Assembly (NCBI GenBank): GCA_001661245.1
Contig: KV454018.1
Span: 56,239-120,238, forward strand
DNA from: Pachysolen tannophilus NRRL Y-2460
Taxonomy: Eukaryota; Ascomycota; Pichiomycetes; Alaninales; Pachysolenaceae
Direction: 5' to 3'
Length of the DNA: 64,000 bases
Part shown: in pieces, positions 40,664 to 53,056 of the stretch
Layout: each line of letters begins with the position of its first letter
How positions within the stretch are numbered: position 1 is the stretch's first letter
Program-made: the position numbers and the translations under genes
The notes under the pieces: generated by a model
Database searches by the model: none
Told to the model about the DNA's origin: nothing
The model's input: only the letters and a program-made list of their open reading frames with translations

Positions 40664-42079
40664 ATGTCGACTAAAGAATATATGATCAAGCCGGAGAATA
40701 TAGCTCCATCAAATGATACCTCTGACTGGCCATTATTGTTGAAAAATTATGATAAATTATTAGTTAGATCTGGTCATTATACACCAATTCCAGCTGGTTG
40801 TTCTCCTTTGAAAAGAGACTTGAAATCGTATATTTCTTCAGGTGTGATTAATTTAGATAAGCCATCTAATCCATCTTCCCATGAGGTTGTTGCATGGATT
40901 AAAAGAATATTAAGAGTTGAGAAAACAGGTCATTCTGGTACTTTAGACCCAAAAGTTACTGGATGTTTAATTGTTTGTATTGATAAAGCTACAAGATTGG
41001 TTAAATCGCAGCAAGGTGCTGGTAAGGAGTATGTATGTATTGTTAGATTGCATGATGCTTTAAAAGAAGAAAAAGATATGGCTCGTGCTTTAGAAAATTT
41101 AACTGGTGCTTTATTTCAAAGACCTCCATTGATTTCTGCTGTTAAAAGGCAGTTAAGAGTAAGAACCATTTATGATACAAATTTGATAGAGTTTGATAAT
41201 AAGAGAGGTTTGGGAGTATTTTGGGCTTCTTGTGAAGCTGGTACTTATATGAGAACTTTATGTGTTCATCTTGGTATGTTATTAGGTGTTGGAGGTCATA
41301 TGCAAGAGTTACGTAGAGTTAGATCTGGTGCTTTGGGTGAAAATCAAAATTTAGTTACTTTACATGATGTCTTGGATGCCCAATGGGTTTATGATAATTC
41401 TAGAGAAGAAAATTATTTGAGAAGAGTTGTTCAACCTTTAGAAACTTTATTGTTAGGTTACAAGAGAATTGTTGTTAAAGATTCCGCAGTTAATTCTATC
41501 TGTTATGGAGCTAAATTAATGATTCCTGGTTTATTACGTTATGAGGAAGGTATTGAATTATATGATGAAGTTGTATTGATGACCACTAAAGGTGAAGCTA
41601 TTGCTATTGCCATTGCTCAAATGACCACAGTTGATTTATCAACTTGTGATCATGGAACTGTTGCCAAAATCAAGAGATGCATTATGGATAGAGATACTTA
41701 TCCAAGAAGATGGGGTCTTGGTCCAGTTGCTCAAAAGAAGAAACAATTAAAGGCTGATGGTAAATTGGATAAATTTGGTAGAGCTAATGAAAGTACTCCA
41801 GAATCATGGAAACAAGAATATGTTAGTCATGAAAATGATGTTCCTCCAGCAGTACCAGAATCTAAATTAAAACCAGTAGAAGTACAAAAGGCTAAATCAT
41901 CAATACTTGCTGAAAAAACTGAAGTAGTAGAGTCTGTAGATTCAACATTATCATCACCAAAGAAAGAAAAGAAGGAAAAGAAAGATAAAAAGGAAAAGAA
42001 AGAAAAGAAGAGAAAACATGATGATGAAGAATCTAGTGAGAAAAAGAAGAAGAAGAAGTCAAAGAAGGAAGAAAAATGA
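40664..42079 (+). CDS. CBF5: H/ACA snoRNP pseudouridine synthase CBF5 (dyskerin)
   Basis: Cbf5 is the catalytic subunit of H/ACA snoRNPs, which convert uridine to pseudouridine in rRNA and snRNA with Nop10, Gar1 and Nhp2. The protein has 471 residues. The catalytic Asp95 lies in '[12 protein letters not shown]', aligned without gaps to yeast Cbf5. The dyskerin-like N-terminus '[20 protein letters not shown]', the TruB core '[15 protein letters not shown]', and a PUA domain (about 265-345, '[21 protein letters not shown]') are intact. The C-terminus carries the Lys-Lys-Glu/Asp repeats typical of fungal Cbf5. The start 'ACCATGTCG' is a good yeast context. Confidence 0.98.
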   Translation: MSTKEYMIKPENIAPSNDTSDWPLLLKNYDKLLVRSGHYTPIPAGCSPLKRDLKSYISSGVINLDKPSNPSSHEVVAWIKRILRVEKTGHSGTLDPKVTGCLIVCIDKATRLVKSQQGAGKEYVCIVRLHDALKEEKDMARALENLTGALFQRPPLISAVKRQLRVRTIYDTNLIEFDNKRGLGVFWASCEAGTYMRTLCVHLGMLLGVGGHMQELRRVRSGALGENQNLVTLHDVLDAQWVYDNSREENYLRRVVQPLETLLLGYKRIVVKDSAVNSICYGAKLMIPGLLRYEEGIELYDEVVLMTTKGEAIAIAIAQMTTVDLSTCDHGTVAKIKRCIMDRDTYPRRWGLGPVAQKKKQLKADGKLDKFGRANESTPESWKQEYVSHENDVPPAVPESKLKPVEVQKAKSSILAEKTEVVESVDSTLSSPKKEKKEKKDKKEKKEKKRKHDDEESSEKKKKKKSKKEEK

Positions 42080-42339
42080 AATTAAAAAATAAAATAAAAA
42101 AATTTTATGCTATTTAATGGGTAAAGTAAGTTAAAATAATTTTTGCTTTTCCCTTTGTTTTACTTTATTTTTTTTTTTTTTTGTTTCGCCTTTTATTTTA
42201 TTTTCTCCAATCTCTTGTGTTCCGTGTTTGATTAGAAACTAGTTTATTTTGTTTGATAAATTTTTGCATCTTAGGGTAATTTTTATAATATGTTTTATTT
42301 TTCAGTAACAATTTGTAAAAAATATTTTATCAAAATGTA

Positions 42340-42414
42340 CCACCTACACCACTTACACCACTCACACCACTTAAATTAATCACACCACTCACACCATCCA
42401 CACCATCCACACCA
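42340..42414. repeat. CACCACT/CACCATC minisatellite
   Basis: About ten short units of the type ACACCACTC, ACACCACTT or ACACCATCC lie in tandem with one AT interruption (about 42372-42380). It is C-rich on the plus strand, close to the SIS1 heat-shock element. Confidence 0.8.
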
Positions 42415-42488
42415 CTGAGCGCCCCTCTGTTTTTTGGCATTTTTAAAAGGCCGCCCACTGTCCCTATATTTAGGGGCTGTTGATTTTC

Positions 42489-42501
42489 TTCCAGAAGATT
42501 C
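42489..42501 (+). promoter_or_regulatory. Heat-shock element upstream of SIS1
   Basis: TTCcaGAAgaTTC is a perfect three-unit nTTCnnGAAnnTTC site for Hsf1. It lies about 350 bases before the SIS1 ATG. SIS1 is an Hsf1 target in S. cerevisiae, so the site is likely functional. Confidence 0.8.
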
Positions 42502-42849
42502 GAGATTAAACCATTGTGAACGAACGAGAAGCAAAAAAAAAAATCTAAATGATATGGTAAATGATAGAGTTATCTTGCTATTAAATAAGTTTTGAAAAGG
42601 ATTTCAAAAATAAATATATGAATAATTTAATCATATAGTTATTTATTTGAAGTCAATTCTTGTTATTTGTTTTTTTAAAAAGGTTAATTTTAAAAATTAG
42701 GATATAATATTTTTAAAAAAAAAAATTTGAAATATTGATTAATACCGATAATTATTTCATATTTAAGAGAAAAAATATATAAATTTATAATAATATCTAT
42801 ACGTACAATAATAATTATTATTTATAAAGATTAAAGATTGACAAAGACA

Positions 42850-43911
42850 ATGGTTAAAGAGACAAAGTTATATGATTTGTTGGGTGTTTCACCTTCTGCT
42901 TCGGATGCTGAGTTGAAGAAAGGTTATAGAAAGATGGCATTGAAGTATCATCCTGATAAGCCGACTGGTGATACAGAAAAGTTTAAAGAAATTTCAGAAG
43001 CTTTTGATATCTTATCGAATCCAGAGAAAAGAGAACTTTATGATACTTATGGCCTAGAAGTTGCAAGAGGAAATGCTCCTGCTGGGAATGGCAATCCATT
43101 TGCCGGTGGTGCTGGTGGTGCTGGTGGTGCTGGAGGAGTACCTCCAAATGGAAACTTTAGTTTTAACTTTGGTGGTTCCGGAGGTCATCCATTCTCTAAT
43201 GCAGATGCATTTAATATTTTCTCGCAATTTGCTCATGGTGGAGGTTTTGGTAGAGATGACGATTTTGGATTTTCTAACTTTGGAGGTGGTTCACAACCGT
43301 TTGGTTCATCTTCTAGTATGCCTGGAGGTATGCCTGGTGGTATGCCTGGAGGTTTTAGCCAAACCAGTAGTTCAAGACCAACCAAAGAAGCTGATGTGGT
43401 TACCATGAAATTACCAGTATCATTAGAAGATTTATATCAAGGTACTACTAAGAAGATGAAATTGAATAGAAAAGGTCGTAATGGATTAAAAGAAGAAAAA
43501 ATATTAACTGTTAATGTAAGACCAGGTTGGAAAGCAGGTACTAAAGTTACTTTCCAAAATGAAGGAGATTATCAACCTGATGGACAACGTCAAACTATCC
43601 AATTTGTCATAGAAGAAAAACCACATCCATATTTTAAAAGAGATAATAATAATTTGAAAATGACATTACCATTAACTTTTAAAGAATCTTTATTAGGTTT
43701 CAACAAAGAGATAACAACAATAGACGGAAGAAAAATATCATTATCAAAAACTCAACCAATACAACCAAACCAAATAAGTACCTACCCAGGATTGGGAATG
43801 CCAATTAGTAAACATCCAGGACAAAGAGGTGATTTAGAAATTGCTTACAAAGTGGATTACCCACTTAGTTTGACTCCACTGCAAAGAGAGGCCATTAATA
43901 ATGCATTTTAA
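42850..43911 (+). CDS. SIS1: Class B J-protein SIS1
   Basis: Sis1 is an essential Hsp40 that stimulates Ssa-type Hsp70s, helps prion propagation and delivers proteins to the nucleus. The protein has 353 residues from the ATG at 42850, because [15 protein letters not shown] matches yeast Sis1 exactly; four in-frame codons upstream start at a TTG and are not used. The J domain spans residues 1-70 with HPD in '[11 protein letters not shown]'. A Gly/Phe-rich region (about 75-125) and Gly/Met repeats with 'MPGGMPGG' (about 155-175) follow. Two C-terminal substrate-binding domains ('[16 protein letters not shown]', 'KPGWKAGTK'-type) and the dimer tail complete it. There is no zinc finger, as expected for class B. 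A heat-shock element lies upstream. Confidence 0.98.
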   Translation: MVKETKLYDLLGVSPSASDAELKKGYRKMALKYHPDKPTGDTEKFKEISEAFDILSNPEKRELYDTYGLEVARGNAPAGNGNPFAGGAGGAGGAGGVPPNGNFSFNFGGSGGHPFSNADAFNIFSQFAHGGGFGRDDDFGFSNFGGGSQPFGSSSSMPGGMPGGMPGGFSQTSSSRPTKEADVVTMKLPVSLEDLYQGTTKKMKLNRKGRNGLKEEKILTVNVRPGWKAGTKVTFQNEGDYQPDGQRQTIQFVIEEKPHPYFKRDNNNLKMTLPLTFKESLLGFNKEITTIDGRKISLSKTQPIQPNQISTYPGLGMPISKHPGQRGDLEIAYKVDYPLSLTPLQREAINNAF

Positions 43912-44616
43912 ATAAAAATAAAAAAAAAAGTTAATTAGGATTTTAAAATTATCACTATAACTCAGATATAATGTTGCTAACTGATAACATAGTTTCATCT
44001 CCTTTTTCCTCTTTTTTCTTTTCTTTTCTTTTCTTTTCTTTTCTGCTTTACATATATCATAAAAGAAGGTTGGGTGAGTTTGTATTAGACTGTTATTAAA
44101 TTTAAAAATACTTTGTACCGTAATCTGGAAAAATAAAGAAAAGTCAAAACTCTTTTTTTTTTTATTTATTTTCCATTGGTTTTTTTCCTTTTATACTAAA
44201 CTTCTTTTGCTCTCTCTATATACTGTTCCTTTAGTTTCTTCTAGTTGTTAATATTTCATTCCCTCCATATATTGTTAATAAATATATATCTTTCATAGTA
44301 ATTAAGAAGTCTGTCAATTTCTCTTCCGGCCAAATATGGTTAAAAGTAAAGGTTTAAATGAAGCAAAATAGAAGTATGATGAATTGATTATGAGTAAGTA
44401 ACTAATATTTATTTATTAAGTTTTGTATATTAAAGAAGCAAATCATTTTAACGAATTTTTTTGTCATTTGAGTTCTGTTTCATTCATTCATATCTTTGTT
44501 TTGTATTTAGAATAGTTTTCTATTTTTTTTTTTTTGTTTTTCTTTGCTGGTTGTATTTGATAATTTGTGTATTATTTTTGAAAAAGTATACAATATAATA
44601 TAGTATATTGAATTAA
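43912..44616. other. SIS1-LST8 intergenic region
   Basis: This 705-base stretch contains a (CTTTT)n pyrimidine tract (about 44006-44043), T-rich DNA and two very short upstream ORFs (ATG at about 44336 and 44390) before LST8. No gene was seen. Confidence 0.5.
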
Positions 44617-45528
44617 ATGTCTGTTATATTGGCATCTGCAGGTTATGACCATACTATCAGGTTTTGGGAAGCATTGACTGGAGTATGTTCTCGTACAATT
44701 CAGCATACGGATTCACAGGTGAATAGATTAGAAATAACATCAGACAAGAGATTTTTAGCAGCTGCTGGTCATTTACATGTTAGATTATATGATATTAGGT
44801 CTACTAATCCAAACCCAGTAACTTCATTTGAAGGTCATACCAATAATGTCACATCAATACAATTCCAATCGGATAATAGATGGATGGTTTCTTCTTCGGA
44901 AGATGGAACGGTGAAAGTATGGGATACAAGGTCACCAGTTGTTCAACGTAATTATAAGCACAATTGTCCAGTAAATGAAGTAGTAATACATCCAAATCAA
45001 GGTGAATTAATATCTTGTGATCAAGATGGTAACGTGCGAATATGGGATCTTGGAGAAAATCAGTGTACACATCAATTGATACCGGAAGATGATGTTCCTG
45101 TGAAATCAGTAAGTGTTGCCTCGGACGGTAGTATGTTGGTTGCTGGTAATAATAAGGGAAATTGTTATGTTTGGAAAATGTTTAATCAAACAGACGTCAC
45201 ATCATTACAACCTATAACTAAGTTTAAATCACATTCAAAATATATCACAAGAGTACTATTAAGTTCTGATGTAAAACATTTGGCTACTTGTTCCGCAGAT
45301 CATACTGCAAGAGTCTGGTCTGTTGATGATAATTTCACAGTTGAAACTACATTAAGAGGACACCAACGATGGGTATGGGATTGTGCTTTTAGTGCAGACA
45401 GTGCATACCTTGTTACAGCATGCTCAGACCATTACGTAAGATTGTGGGATTTATCTACAAGTGAAACTGTTAGACAGTATAATGGTCATCATAAAGGTGT
45501 TGTATGTGTGCTGTTAAATGATGTTTAA
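44617..45528 (+). CDS. LST8: TOR complex subunit LST8
   Basis: Lst8 is a WD40 propeller that binds the Tor kinase domain in both TORC1 and TORC2. The protein has 303 residues, the same length as yeast Lst8, and is alignable from the first residue (MSVILASAGYDHTIRFWEALTGVC). Seven WD repeats are visible, with 'DGTVKVWD', 'DGNVRIWDLGENQCTH', 'DHTARVWS' and 'DHYVRLWDLS' ends. The C-terminus reads V-C-V-x-LNDV, where x is encoded by CTG. Yeast and other species have Ala there. It is convergent with the SET/MYND gene, with 135 bases between stops. Confidence 0.97.
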   Translation: MSVILASAGYDHTIRFWEALTGVCSRTIQHTDSQVNRLEITSDKRFLAAAGHLHVRLYDIRSTNPNPVTSFEGHTNNVTSIQFQSDNRWMVSSSEDGTVKVWDTRSPVVQRNYKHNCPVNEVVIHPNQGELISCDQDGNVRIWDLGENQCTHQLIPEDDVPVKSVSVASDGSMLVAGNNKGNCYVWKMFNQTDVTSLQPITKFKSHSKYITRVLLSSDVKHLATCSADHTARVWSVDDNFTVETTLRGHQRWVWDCAFSADSAYLVTACSDHYVRLWDLSTSETVRQYNGHHKGVVCVLLNDV

Positions 45529-45663
45529 ATAAATTAGACCAAATAAAAAAAAAAAGTTTTTAATTTTGTATTATATTACCTTCATTTCAATAGGACTGTA
45601 AATGCACAAATTTACAAGTCTAACAAGAAATCTTATTCATCACTGTCTTAAGTTGTTTCAACC

Positions 45664-47910
45664 TTAATAATGTTGGAAAAAATCAAGGTTGTAAATATCG
45701 TCGGAATTGAAAACTTTACCCTTATGAGAATCTGAAAATCTAAATTTACCGAGCATGTTAATATCAACGTTTAATAAATTATTCAAGATCTCTTTTGAAA
45801 AATCCATTAAAACTTGATCCATCTTTGACTTCATGCTATTTTTGTCCTTCAATGGTTTCCGATACCAATTTTGCAATTGTGGAAATAATCCACCTTCACC
45901 ACTATAACAAGATTGTTTATAGACAAAAGTAAGTCTAGATGCAACTCGAACACAATGTGATTTTTCGGGATAACACTTAAGCAACCCATATAATGTGTGA
46001 ATGGAGATCACAAAGCATGTCTTGATGAAAAGCTCCTGTATGTTTGGTTTGAAAAACAGGTCTAAATCACTTCTGTAATTGACAAATTTTTTTGATTCTT
46101 TATCGTATTTACATAGAAAAGTTGTTATATTTGAGATTTCAAACAAAAATTCAAGTAAAAGATTACCATAACTGACTCTAAACGTCCCTTGTTCCACTAA
46201 AAAGTCTATTTCAAATAATTGAATCATGATTAACTTAAAATTTTTAAAAGAATCTTGCAAAGCGCTTTCATTAAATTCTATTAAACGAGCCAAAACCTCA
46301 GGTAAGGGATAGGTAAAAGTAGAAAACATTTTTGACATTCTAATTTCTTTGAACCATTTTTCCAAATAGGAATATTCTTCTTCGGAGGAAATTGGATTAA
46401 TGCGATTATAATTGTTATCTATCATTTTAAAAATAAGACTATTTTCTGTTTGATTATTCACATTTAATTTCATTTGATTATTATGATGGGGATCAATTGT
46501 TCTCAAGTGACTAATAAGCAAACATCTGTAAGACTCAAAAATTTCATGACAAGACATTTCTAAATTTCGATTACAAGCTTTACAAACGTGGGGCATCGAA
46601 CTATTTCGTACATTGTAACAGTTTGTATCATGTTCAATAATTTGCAGAATATTGAAATCACCAATAATTGAATCACAATATGGACACTTCATAACCAGCA
46701 TCTTATCATATTGACCTTTGCAACGAGGGCATTTACAAGTGAAAAAGAATCTATATTCCAAGTCTTTAATTCTCAATAATCGGGGTAAATACGTGAGGTT
46801 ATAGTTAACAAATAGTTCCTCACCAACAGCTATTGGTTTCGTAGAATATAAGTCGACTTTTTCACCATTGAAAACACAAGCAACGTTTGGTTCACAGGAA
46901 TGATTGAATAACGCAAAAATGCCGCTATCAAACATTTGGCCATTAGCTTCCTGAAAACAGTTCAAAGATATAGTGGAGTTTACAAACAAAGTATAAATAT
47001 CGGATTTGACTTTTGCTTTCAATTTTGAAGAAAAAGAATCAAATAAAAGACTTTCAAGGTGAAAAATTATCTGATCTGCTTGAAATTTGTATTCGTGTGG
47101 TGAAGAATTAAATAATTCATAATTTTCAATGATTTCGTAATGATTTGTTAAAAGACTCATTTGTTTAGCAATTTTATCATTGCATAAAGACAAAAATAAT
47201 AATCTTACAGTCATTCTTTCCATTGTAGTTGGAATTTCGCCGTATCTTTTTTTGAACAAGTTATAGTAATAACATTCGTATTTATGGGTAAACGAGTCCT
47301 TCAGAAAGCAAATTTCTGAGCAATAATACGGGACGTTGCATTGTGAACAAGGAAATAACTGTTGAAAATAGGAACTGGATCCATTATTTATCTCTTCAAT
47401 ACCTTTTAAATCTAAAAAGCACTGTGAATAGTTGTTTTCTGCAGGGTTGCCTCCTTTTTCTTTGCAAACAGAACATATGGTATTCACGTAGTCGTTAATG
47501 GAAGTATCATATTTATAAGATTCAGGAATATTTAATGTTGGAGAAAAACTGTGAAATCTCGTCCCTGTATTCCAAATAATTTACAAGACAGAAAAATAAA
47601 TCAGTATTTGTTAATATGCCAGCTTCTCCAAGTTTTTTAAAGGTTTCAAATATTACATACCTGCAATCATTGTTCTAGTTGCAGCTAAACCTCTGGTTTC
47701 GCAATCATCATTCTCATTTTTCAATTTTATACTAATAGGTAAATCAAAAATATTTTTAGAACTCTTGCTTTTAGTAGAAACAGGATGATAGTTTTTCAAT
47801 ATTTCCTCTATTTCATGTTTGAGTTGTTCGTTGTTGTTCGGAAAGTCATGTTTTGCATGATAGGTATAGTTTTCATTTGGAATAAAATCTCGGTCAACAG
47901 ATCCCAGCAT
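45664..47910 (-). CDS. SET/MYND (SMYD-like) protein, two exons
   Basis: The exons are 47661..47910 (250 nt) and 45664..47564 (1901 nt), giving 716 residues. The join produces 'RGLAATRTMIAGTRFHSFSP', the usual N-terminal part of a split SET domain (RGLfAtr.i..G). This is followed by a MYND-type zinc cluster ('CSQCNVPYYCSEICFLKD...HKYEC'), the SET core 'FALFNHSCEPNVACVFNGEKV' with 'VGEELFVNYN', and a post-SET Cys cluster 'CKCPRCKGQYD'. An added four-Cys unit ('CPYCDSIIGDF', 'CKACNRN') and a helical C-terminal region resembling the TPR-like domain of SMYD proteins complete it. SMYD proteins methylate lysines in histones or cytosolic proteins. The substrate here cannot be told. It is not a close match to yeast SET5. 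Confidence 0.88.
47565..47660 (-). other. Intron of the SET/MYND gene
   Basis: The donor GTATGT starts at 47660, a TATTAAC branch-like site is near 47614 and the acceptor ATACAG ends at 47565. The intron is 96 nt. Splicing fuses two halves of the SET N-terminal motif in frame (G|GG). Confidence 0.88.
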
Positions 47911-48772
47911 TCTCTTGAACAGAACCCTTGGGAACTTCCGATTTTATTTCTTAGACCTAATTATATTTTTAAAAGAAAGAAAATTGAAATAATTACTGAA
48001 CTCAATTGTGAAAAAGGCTTCTCAATCATTTAACTCAATCCATTTATGATTGTGTCAAGAACCTACGCAAATATCATGAGCCGCACAAGCATTGTACTTT
48101 CTGCAATCTTTTTTTGAGCCGCGCGAAATCAAAACAAATAAATAGGCTTACGAGTAACTGGTAACTTTGAAGCTTTTAAATTTTTAATTCTCTTTATCTT
48201 CACATATCTAGGCAAATCAAAAGTAAAAAAGATATAAATAAAAAGATGTGAAAAATTATTTAAATAAAGAGAAGAATATGAAGAAGATAGAAAAAAAAGT
48301 AAGCCAGTCGATAATTCACTAAAAATAGGAAGCGTAAAGAAAAAACTCACAAAACGTTTGAATTTTTTAAAATTTGCAAAAAAAAAAAAAAAAAAAAAAA
48401 AAGAAAAGCAAAGTTCATTACCATAGATATTTCTGGATATCTTAATCTATTTTCTTGTATATTTCAAAAACAATTTCACGTTTTTGGACATATGAATGAC
48501 TATTTTTGGGGTTTTTTTTCAAACACTCAGTTAAACGAAAATGAAAACAAAAACACCCAGTAAAAAAATATGTAAATTTTAGTTTCACTTAACCAAAAAC
48601 ACAAATTGGTACCACCCCGTTCAAAACTATGTATGCACTTTTTTCTATTTTTTCATGTTTTCTCTTTTTTTTGTTTTAATTTTTTACTTTTTTTGATCTT
48701 TTGTAATTTCCTTTTTTTTTTCTTGTTTTTTATTTTCTTTTTATGTCGAAATAAAAGCACCCGCAGTTGAAT
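47911..48772. other. Intergenic region between the SET/MYND gene and RFX1
   Basis: This 862-base stretch contains an SCB-like CGCGAAA (about 48122), two GAGCCGC words (about 48077 and 48115), a poly(A) run (48378-48401) and T-rich DNA near the RFX1 3' end. No gene was seen. Confidence 0.5.
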
Positions 48773-50763
48773 TCAAAACTTCAACAAGTCGATGCCATCA
48801 GAATCTCTATTCCCAACACCCAATTCCTCCTTCATTAAAATATTATTATCAGCTCTATTACGATCACCTCCACCAATCTCGTTTCCATTGTTACTATAGG
48901 ATACAGTTGTAGCGGTTCCACGATCTGCAACGGTTAACGATGACGACAATGATGACGACATTGATGTGTCGGCACTGTCTTGTTGGTGGTGATAATCCTT
49001 TACTTCAGAGCTATTTTTTCTCTGATGATTTTCTTTTTGATTATTTCTTCCAAACCGTTCACCTTGCTCTTGAAAACCTCCTAATTCAGCACACCAACCG
49101 AGCCATTCATCTACCCAGCATCTGACAACCCACCATGCACCAAACCCCGCGCCACCAGAGAGTGAAATCTCTCGCAATGCAGTGGTTAGTAGAGAACTCA
49201 TACACAATAAAAACATTCTTGCAGGAACTTCTGCCGGAGAGAACTGTTCTGGAATTTTTATTAAAGAAGTTGACCACTTGCTTACCAATAATTCTTGTAA
49301 CTGGTGATTAGTCTTGTCATCAGATTCATCAAGAGCGGTTTCGCCTTTGAATTTTTTCAATTCTTCTTCAGGGGAGTATCTTAATAGCTCAGGCACTTGA
49401 TTTTGCAAAATATTAAGAACTTTATCAATACTTTTCTGATTTGAGCATGGTAATTCTCTATCAACAATTTCTTTGAAGTTACAATTTAGCCAGTCATCTA
49501 ACATTAAATTTCTATCCTGTTTTTGCAGCAAAACTCTGAATGCCGTTTGCGTGGTTTCAACAACTCTAATCAATCTAGACACTAACCTTGAAAATTGTTC
49601 TGTTAACTTCAATTTTGCCCTAATAAATTCAGTGGGCAAATTTTTTAACAAAACTGATATTCTTTCGGGATAACTTCTTGAAATATAGTGTAGTTGTTGT
49701 AAAACCGAGGGTGGAACTTCTTGTAAAGCAATCTTGGATAACATCTTCATAATAGACTGATACATTACTAAATCACAATTAATTATCCAGGGCAAAACGC
49801 TCTCTGATACAAATAGCTTATAAACAGGAGGAGTTAGTGAAAGCGGGAAAGAGGATATTATGTGAAACAATTTTTTCAACTGCATATAACGCAAAGCTTC
49901 AAATACTGAAGTGCAGTAAGATTTATATAAATCCTGCAATGTCTCAGCAACATCATAATCAGTACCTGCTGGTAAGAAAGATTGTAATGGTACCAAATGA
50001 AGAGCAAAATCATAATCTTCAGTATCGGTAAATTTTTCAACTTCATTCATTAAATTTGGAACAAACTTTAATTCTAGTTTTATGAAATATTTGACATCCA
50101 AGTCTAATAAAGGTGTCATCTCAGTCGATGGAGATCCACCTACCCCTAAGTGGCTACCACTACCACTATGAGTCGTACTATTTTGCAGGTTATTATTAAT
50201 GTTAGAAATTGAAGAAGTACGTGAAATAATTGACATTGGTGAATTTGTAGCAGTCATATTACTAGTATGAGCAGGTGTATTTGGGAAAGGAGAACCATAT
50301 GATGGAGTTGTTACAGGTGAGTCTAGAACAGAATCTAATGTATCACCAACTAACTTAATACCACAATAATGATATTTACTTTGTCCTCTCATACCAAGAC
50401 GACGTGTAGAAATATTTGGAAATAATATACGGACCAATTTACCAAAGGAAGCAGCAGATAAAGGTGTAATCTTATTATTTGCACAAACAGCTGCATATCT
50501 TGAATATATTCTATTTCTAGGAACCACAGCATTAGAACTCACTTCACATAATCTTATTAAACAAACCATCGCAAAAATTTGACGTTTTCTTTCTCTATTA
50601 CTTGCTTCTTCAAGTTTTTCTCTTGTCTTCGATCCACTACCACCATTACCACCACCATTTTTACTTGTACTAGATGATAACGATAAAGAAGAAGTTGAAG
50701 CAGATGCAGATGTTGAATTTGAAATTGAAAGAACTTGACTAATTTTATTGCTATTTCCGTTAT

Positions 50764-50794
<31 letters not shown>

Positions 50795-51736
50795 ATTGTT
50801 ATTGTTATTGTTAGAATTAAGGACAGAAGTCTCTGCCATTTTCACTGAAAAAGCAAACTCTTCAAACGGTACTTCTAAAGCTTTATATGCCAATTCTTTT
50901 AATTCTGTATCACCATCATCACCAGGTAAAGCATGATCAGAACGTCTTTGTCTTTTTTTAGCACCTGGATTCATTGAACCTCCTATATTTATAAAATTTG
51001 TTGCAGAAGCACCAGAACCTGGTGTCGGTGTTCTTGCAATTATTGGCTGGTTGAATTGAGGCAGAACAGGTGTTTGAAATTGGATATGTCTCAGAGAATC
51101 GTTAGCGTTATGAGAAAGATTATTGTTGTTATTCGGGAGATGTAAAGGCTGGTGTTGTTGCTGTTGCTGTTGCTGTTGATGCTGTTGGTGCTGGTGCTGG
51201 TGCTGTTGTTGTAGAACAGCTTGCTGCTGCTGCTGCTGTATCTGTTGCTGAGCTTGGTGTTGCACATGTTGCTGTGCTGCCGCGTATGCCTGCTGTTGTT
51301 GTAACTGAAATTGCATCTGCATTTGTAATTGTAACGACGGAGAATAATTTTGTAATTGAACGGGGAACATAGGAGCACCAACAGACATGCCTTGAGGTCC
51401 ATGATGTGTTTGAGAATACTGTAAGTTGAGATTGTTAACATCTCCATTCATATTATTATTATTATTATTATTATTGGGAGTAGTAGTAGTATTAGTGGTA
51501 GTATTAGGAGCATTGGAAGAAGCGGCGGCGGCGGCGGTTGAGGAGGACGCAGAGGCCACTGCAGCGGCATTACCTACTAGAGACGAATGTGAACCATCCA
51601 CAATTGGAGACGCCATCAACTGTCCATTCGAAGCCAATTGAGACAACTGCCGCTGATGATGCAGAAACTGATCATGAACCAAGCGCCGTCCATCGTTCAA
51701 TCCGTTATTGCCATGTACTTGCTTATCTCCTTGCAT
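48773..51736 (-). CDS. RFX1: RFX-family transcription factor RFX1 (CRT1)
   Basis: In S. cerevisiae Rfx1 represses DNA-damage-inducible genes such as RNR2-4 through X boxes with Tup1-Ssn6. The protein has 987 residues. The first 300 are Gln-, Ala-, Asn- and His-rich disordered sequence. The winged-helix RFX DNA-binding domain lies at about residues 370-460, with 'CLIRLCEVSSNAVVPRNRIYSRY', 'SAASFGKLVRILFPNISTRRLGMRGQSKYHY' and 'CGIKLV' (only parts quoted). The C-terminal half holds the conserved regulatory and dimerisation regions (about 540-830). The last 100 residues are Asp/Ser/Asn-rich. I saw no clear X box upstream, but an assembly gap lies there. Confidence 0.94.
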
Positions 51737-52062
51737 GAGTACAATATATAAAAATAATAATAATAATAATAATAATAGTGATAGTGATAATAATGTATGT
51801 CGGCGGTTAAAATATATATGACTTTTTGAAAAAAAAAAAATAAGCTTTGATCCGATCTGTGATCTAAATCTTTGTTCTAATATATGAAATTTATATGCCC
51901 CTAAAACAATTTCTTAAATCTAACTAGAATGCTAAAAATGATGATGAAATGAAACCCTAAGTGAATGAATAAGATCTTTTAAGAATGAAATCTTTTATGG
52001 TCCCAATAACCGGAAAAAAAAACCAAACAAAAAACAATAAAAACAAAATAACAAAAAATAAA

Positions 52063-52063
<1 letters not shown>

Positions 52064-52117
<54 letters not shown>

Positions 52118-52467
52118 NNNNNNNNNNNNNNNNNNNNNNNNNNNNNNNNNNNNNNNNNNNNNNNNNNNNNNNNNNNNNNNNNNNNNNNNNNNNNNNNNNN
52201 NNNNNNNNNNNNNNNNNNNNNNNNNNNNNNNNNNNNNNNNNNNNNNNNNNNNNNNNNNNNNNNNNNNNNNNNNNNNNNNNNNNNNNNNNNNNNNNNNNNN
52301 NNNNNNNNNNNNNNNNNNNNNNNNNNNNNNNNNNNNNNNNNNNNNNNNNNNNNNNNNNNNNNNNNNNNNNNNNNNNNNNNNNNNNNNNNNNNNNNNNNNN
52401 NNNNNNNNNNNNNNNNNNNNNNNNNNNNNNNNNNNNNNNNNNNNNNNNNNNNNNNNNAAAAAAAAAT
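52064..52467. other. Assembly gap inside poly(A)
   Basis: The known sequence enters poly(A) at 52064, unknown bases (N) run from 52118 to 52457, and poly(A) resumes up to 52466. The gap was probably caused by a homopolymer, so its real length and content are unknown. Confidence 0.95.
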
Positions 52468-53028
52468 TTTTTGTACCTTTTCTTGCACAAGTAATTAATT
52501 AAATTTTTGTACCAAAAGAAAGATATATATTCAACAAGTCAAATAAATTAAAAAAAAAATTTTGTTTGAATTGAGAGAGATCTTTAATCTTATTTTCTAG
52601 TTGAACTCAATCTTTATTACTGTAGATTATAATGAAACCGATTAATTAGAAAAAAGAAAAAGAAAACATTAAAAATGAATAAATCTCTTTAGTTTAATCT
52701 TATTGTATTGGCGGTAAATACATCTAAAACTTTAGTTGTTACTTTTTTTTTTTTTTTTTTTTTCTTTGTTAAAAATTGTTATATTATGGTCTCTCAGCTA
52801 ATGGAAAAATTTTTTTTATTTCTCGATCCAAAAGAAACGATTTGCAAAACATATGATAAGAAAGAGAAATATAAAGAAGGGCTTCTTGCAGTGAGTAATT
52901 GAATGGGCAGGAATAGGAAGGTATAATACAAGGCACGTAGTACTTACAAACATATAATCACACTACTCAATAGACTTAAGATTTTATTCCCCATGATCAC
53001 ATAAATTGTTTACTAGTATATATCTGCC

Positions 53029-53056
53029 TATTGCCTATTGCCTATTGCCTATTGCC
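53029..53056. repeat. (CCTATTG)n minisatellite
   Basis: Four tandem copies of a 7-base unit (CCTATTG) in AT-rich intergenic DNA. Confidence 0.85.

Larger units (their letters stand above)
42080..42849. promoter_or_regulatory. SIS1 promoter region
   Basis: This 770-base stretch contains a CACC-rich minisatellite (42340..42414), a perfect heat-shock element (42489..42501), a TATA-like TATATTTA at about 42464, then about 340 bases of extremely AT-rich DNA up to the SIS1 start. The long A/T-rich leader may be the SIS1 5' UTR. No gene was seen. Confidence 0.6.

Noticed and set aside
51737-52063. RFX1 autoregulatory X box
   Set aside because: No GTTGCC...GGCAAC type element is visible; the gap may hide one, but nothing can be claimed.
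51957-52494. ORFs of about 170 codons made of Lys/Phe runs and unknown residues
   Set aside because: They only bridge poly(A) and the N gap.
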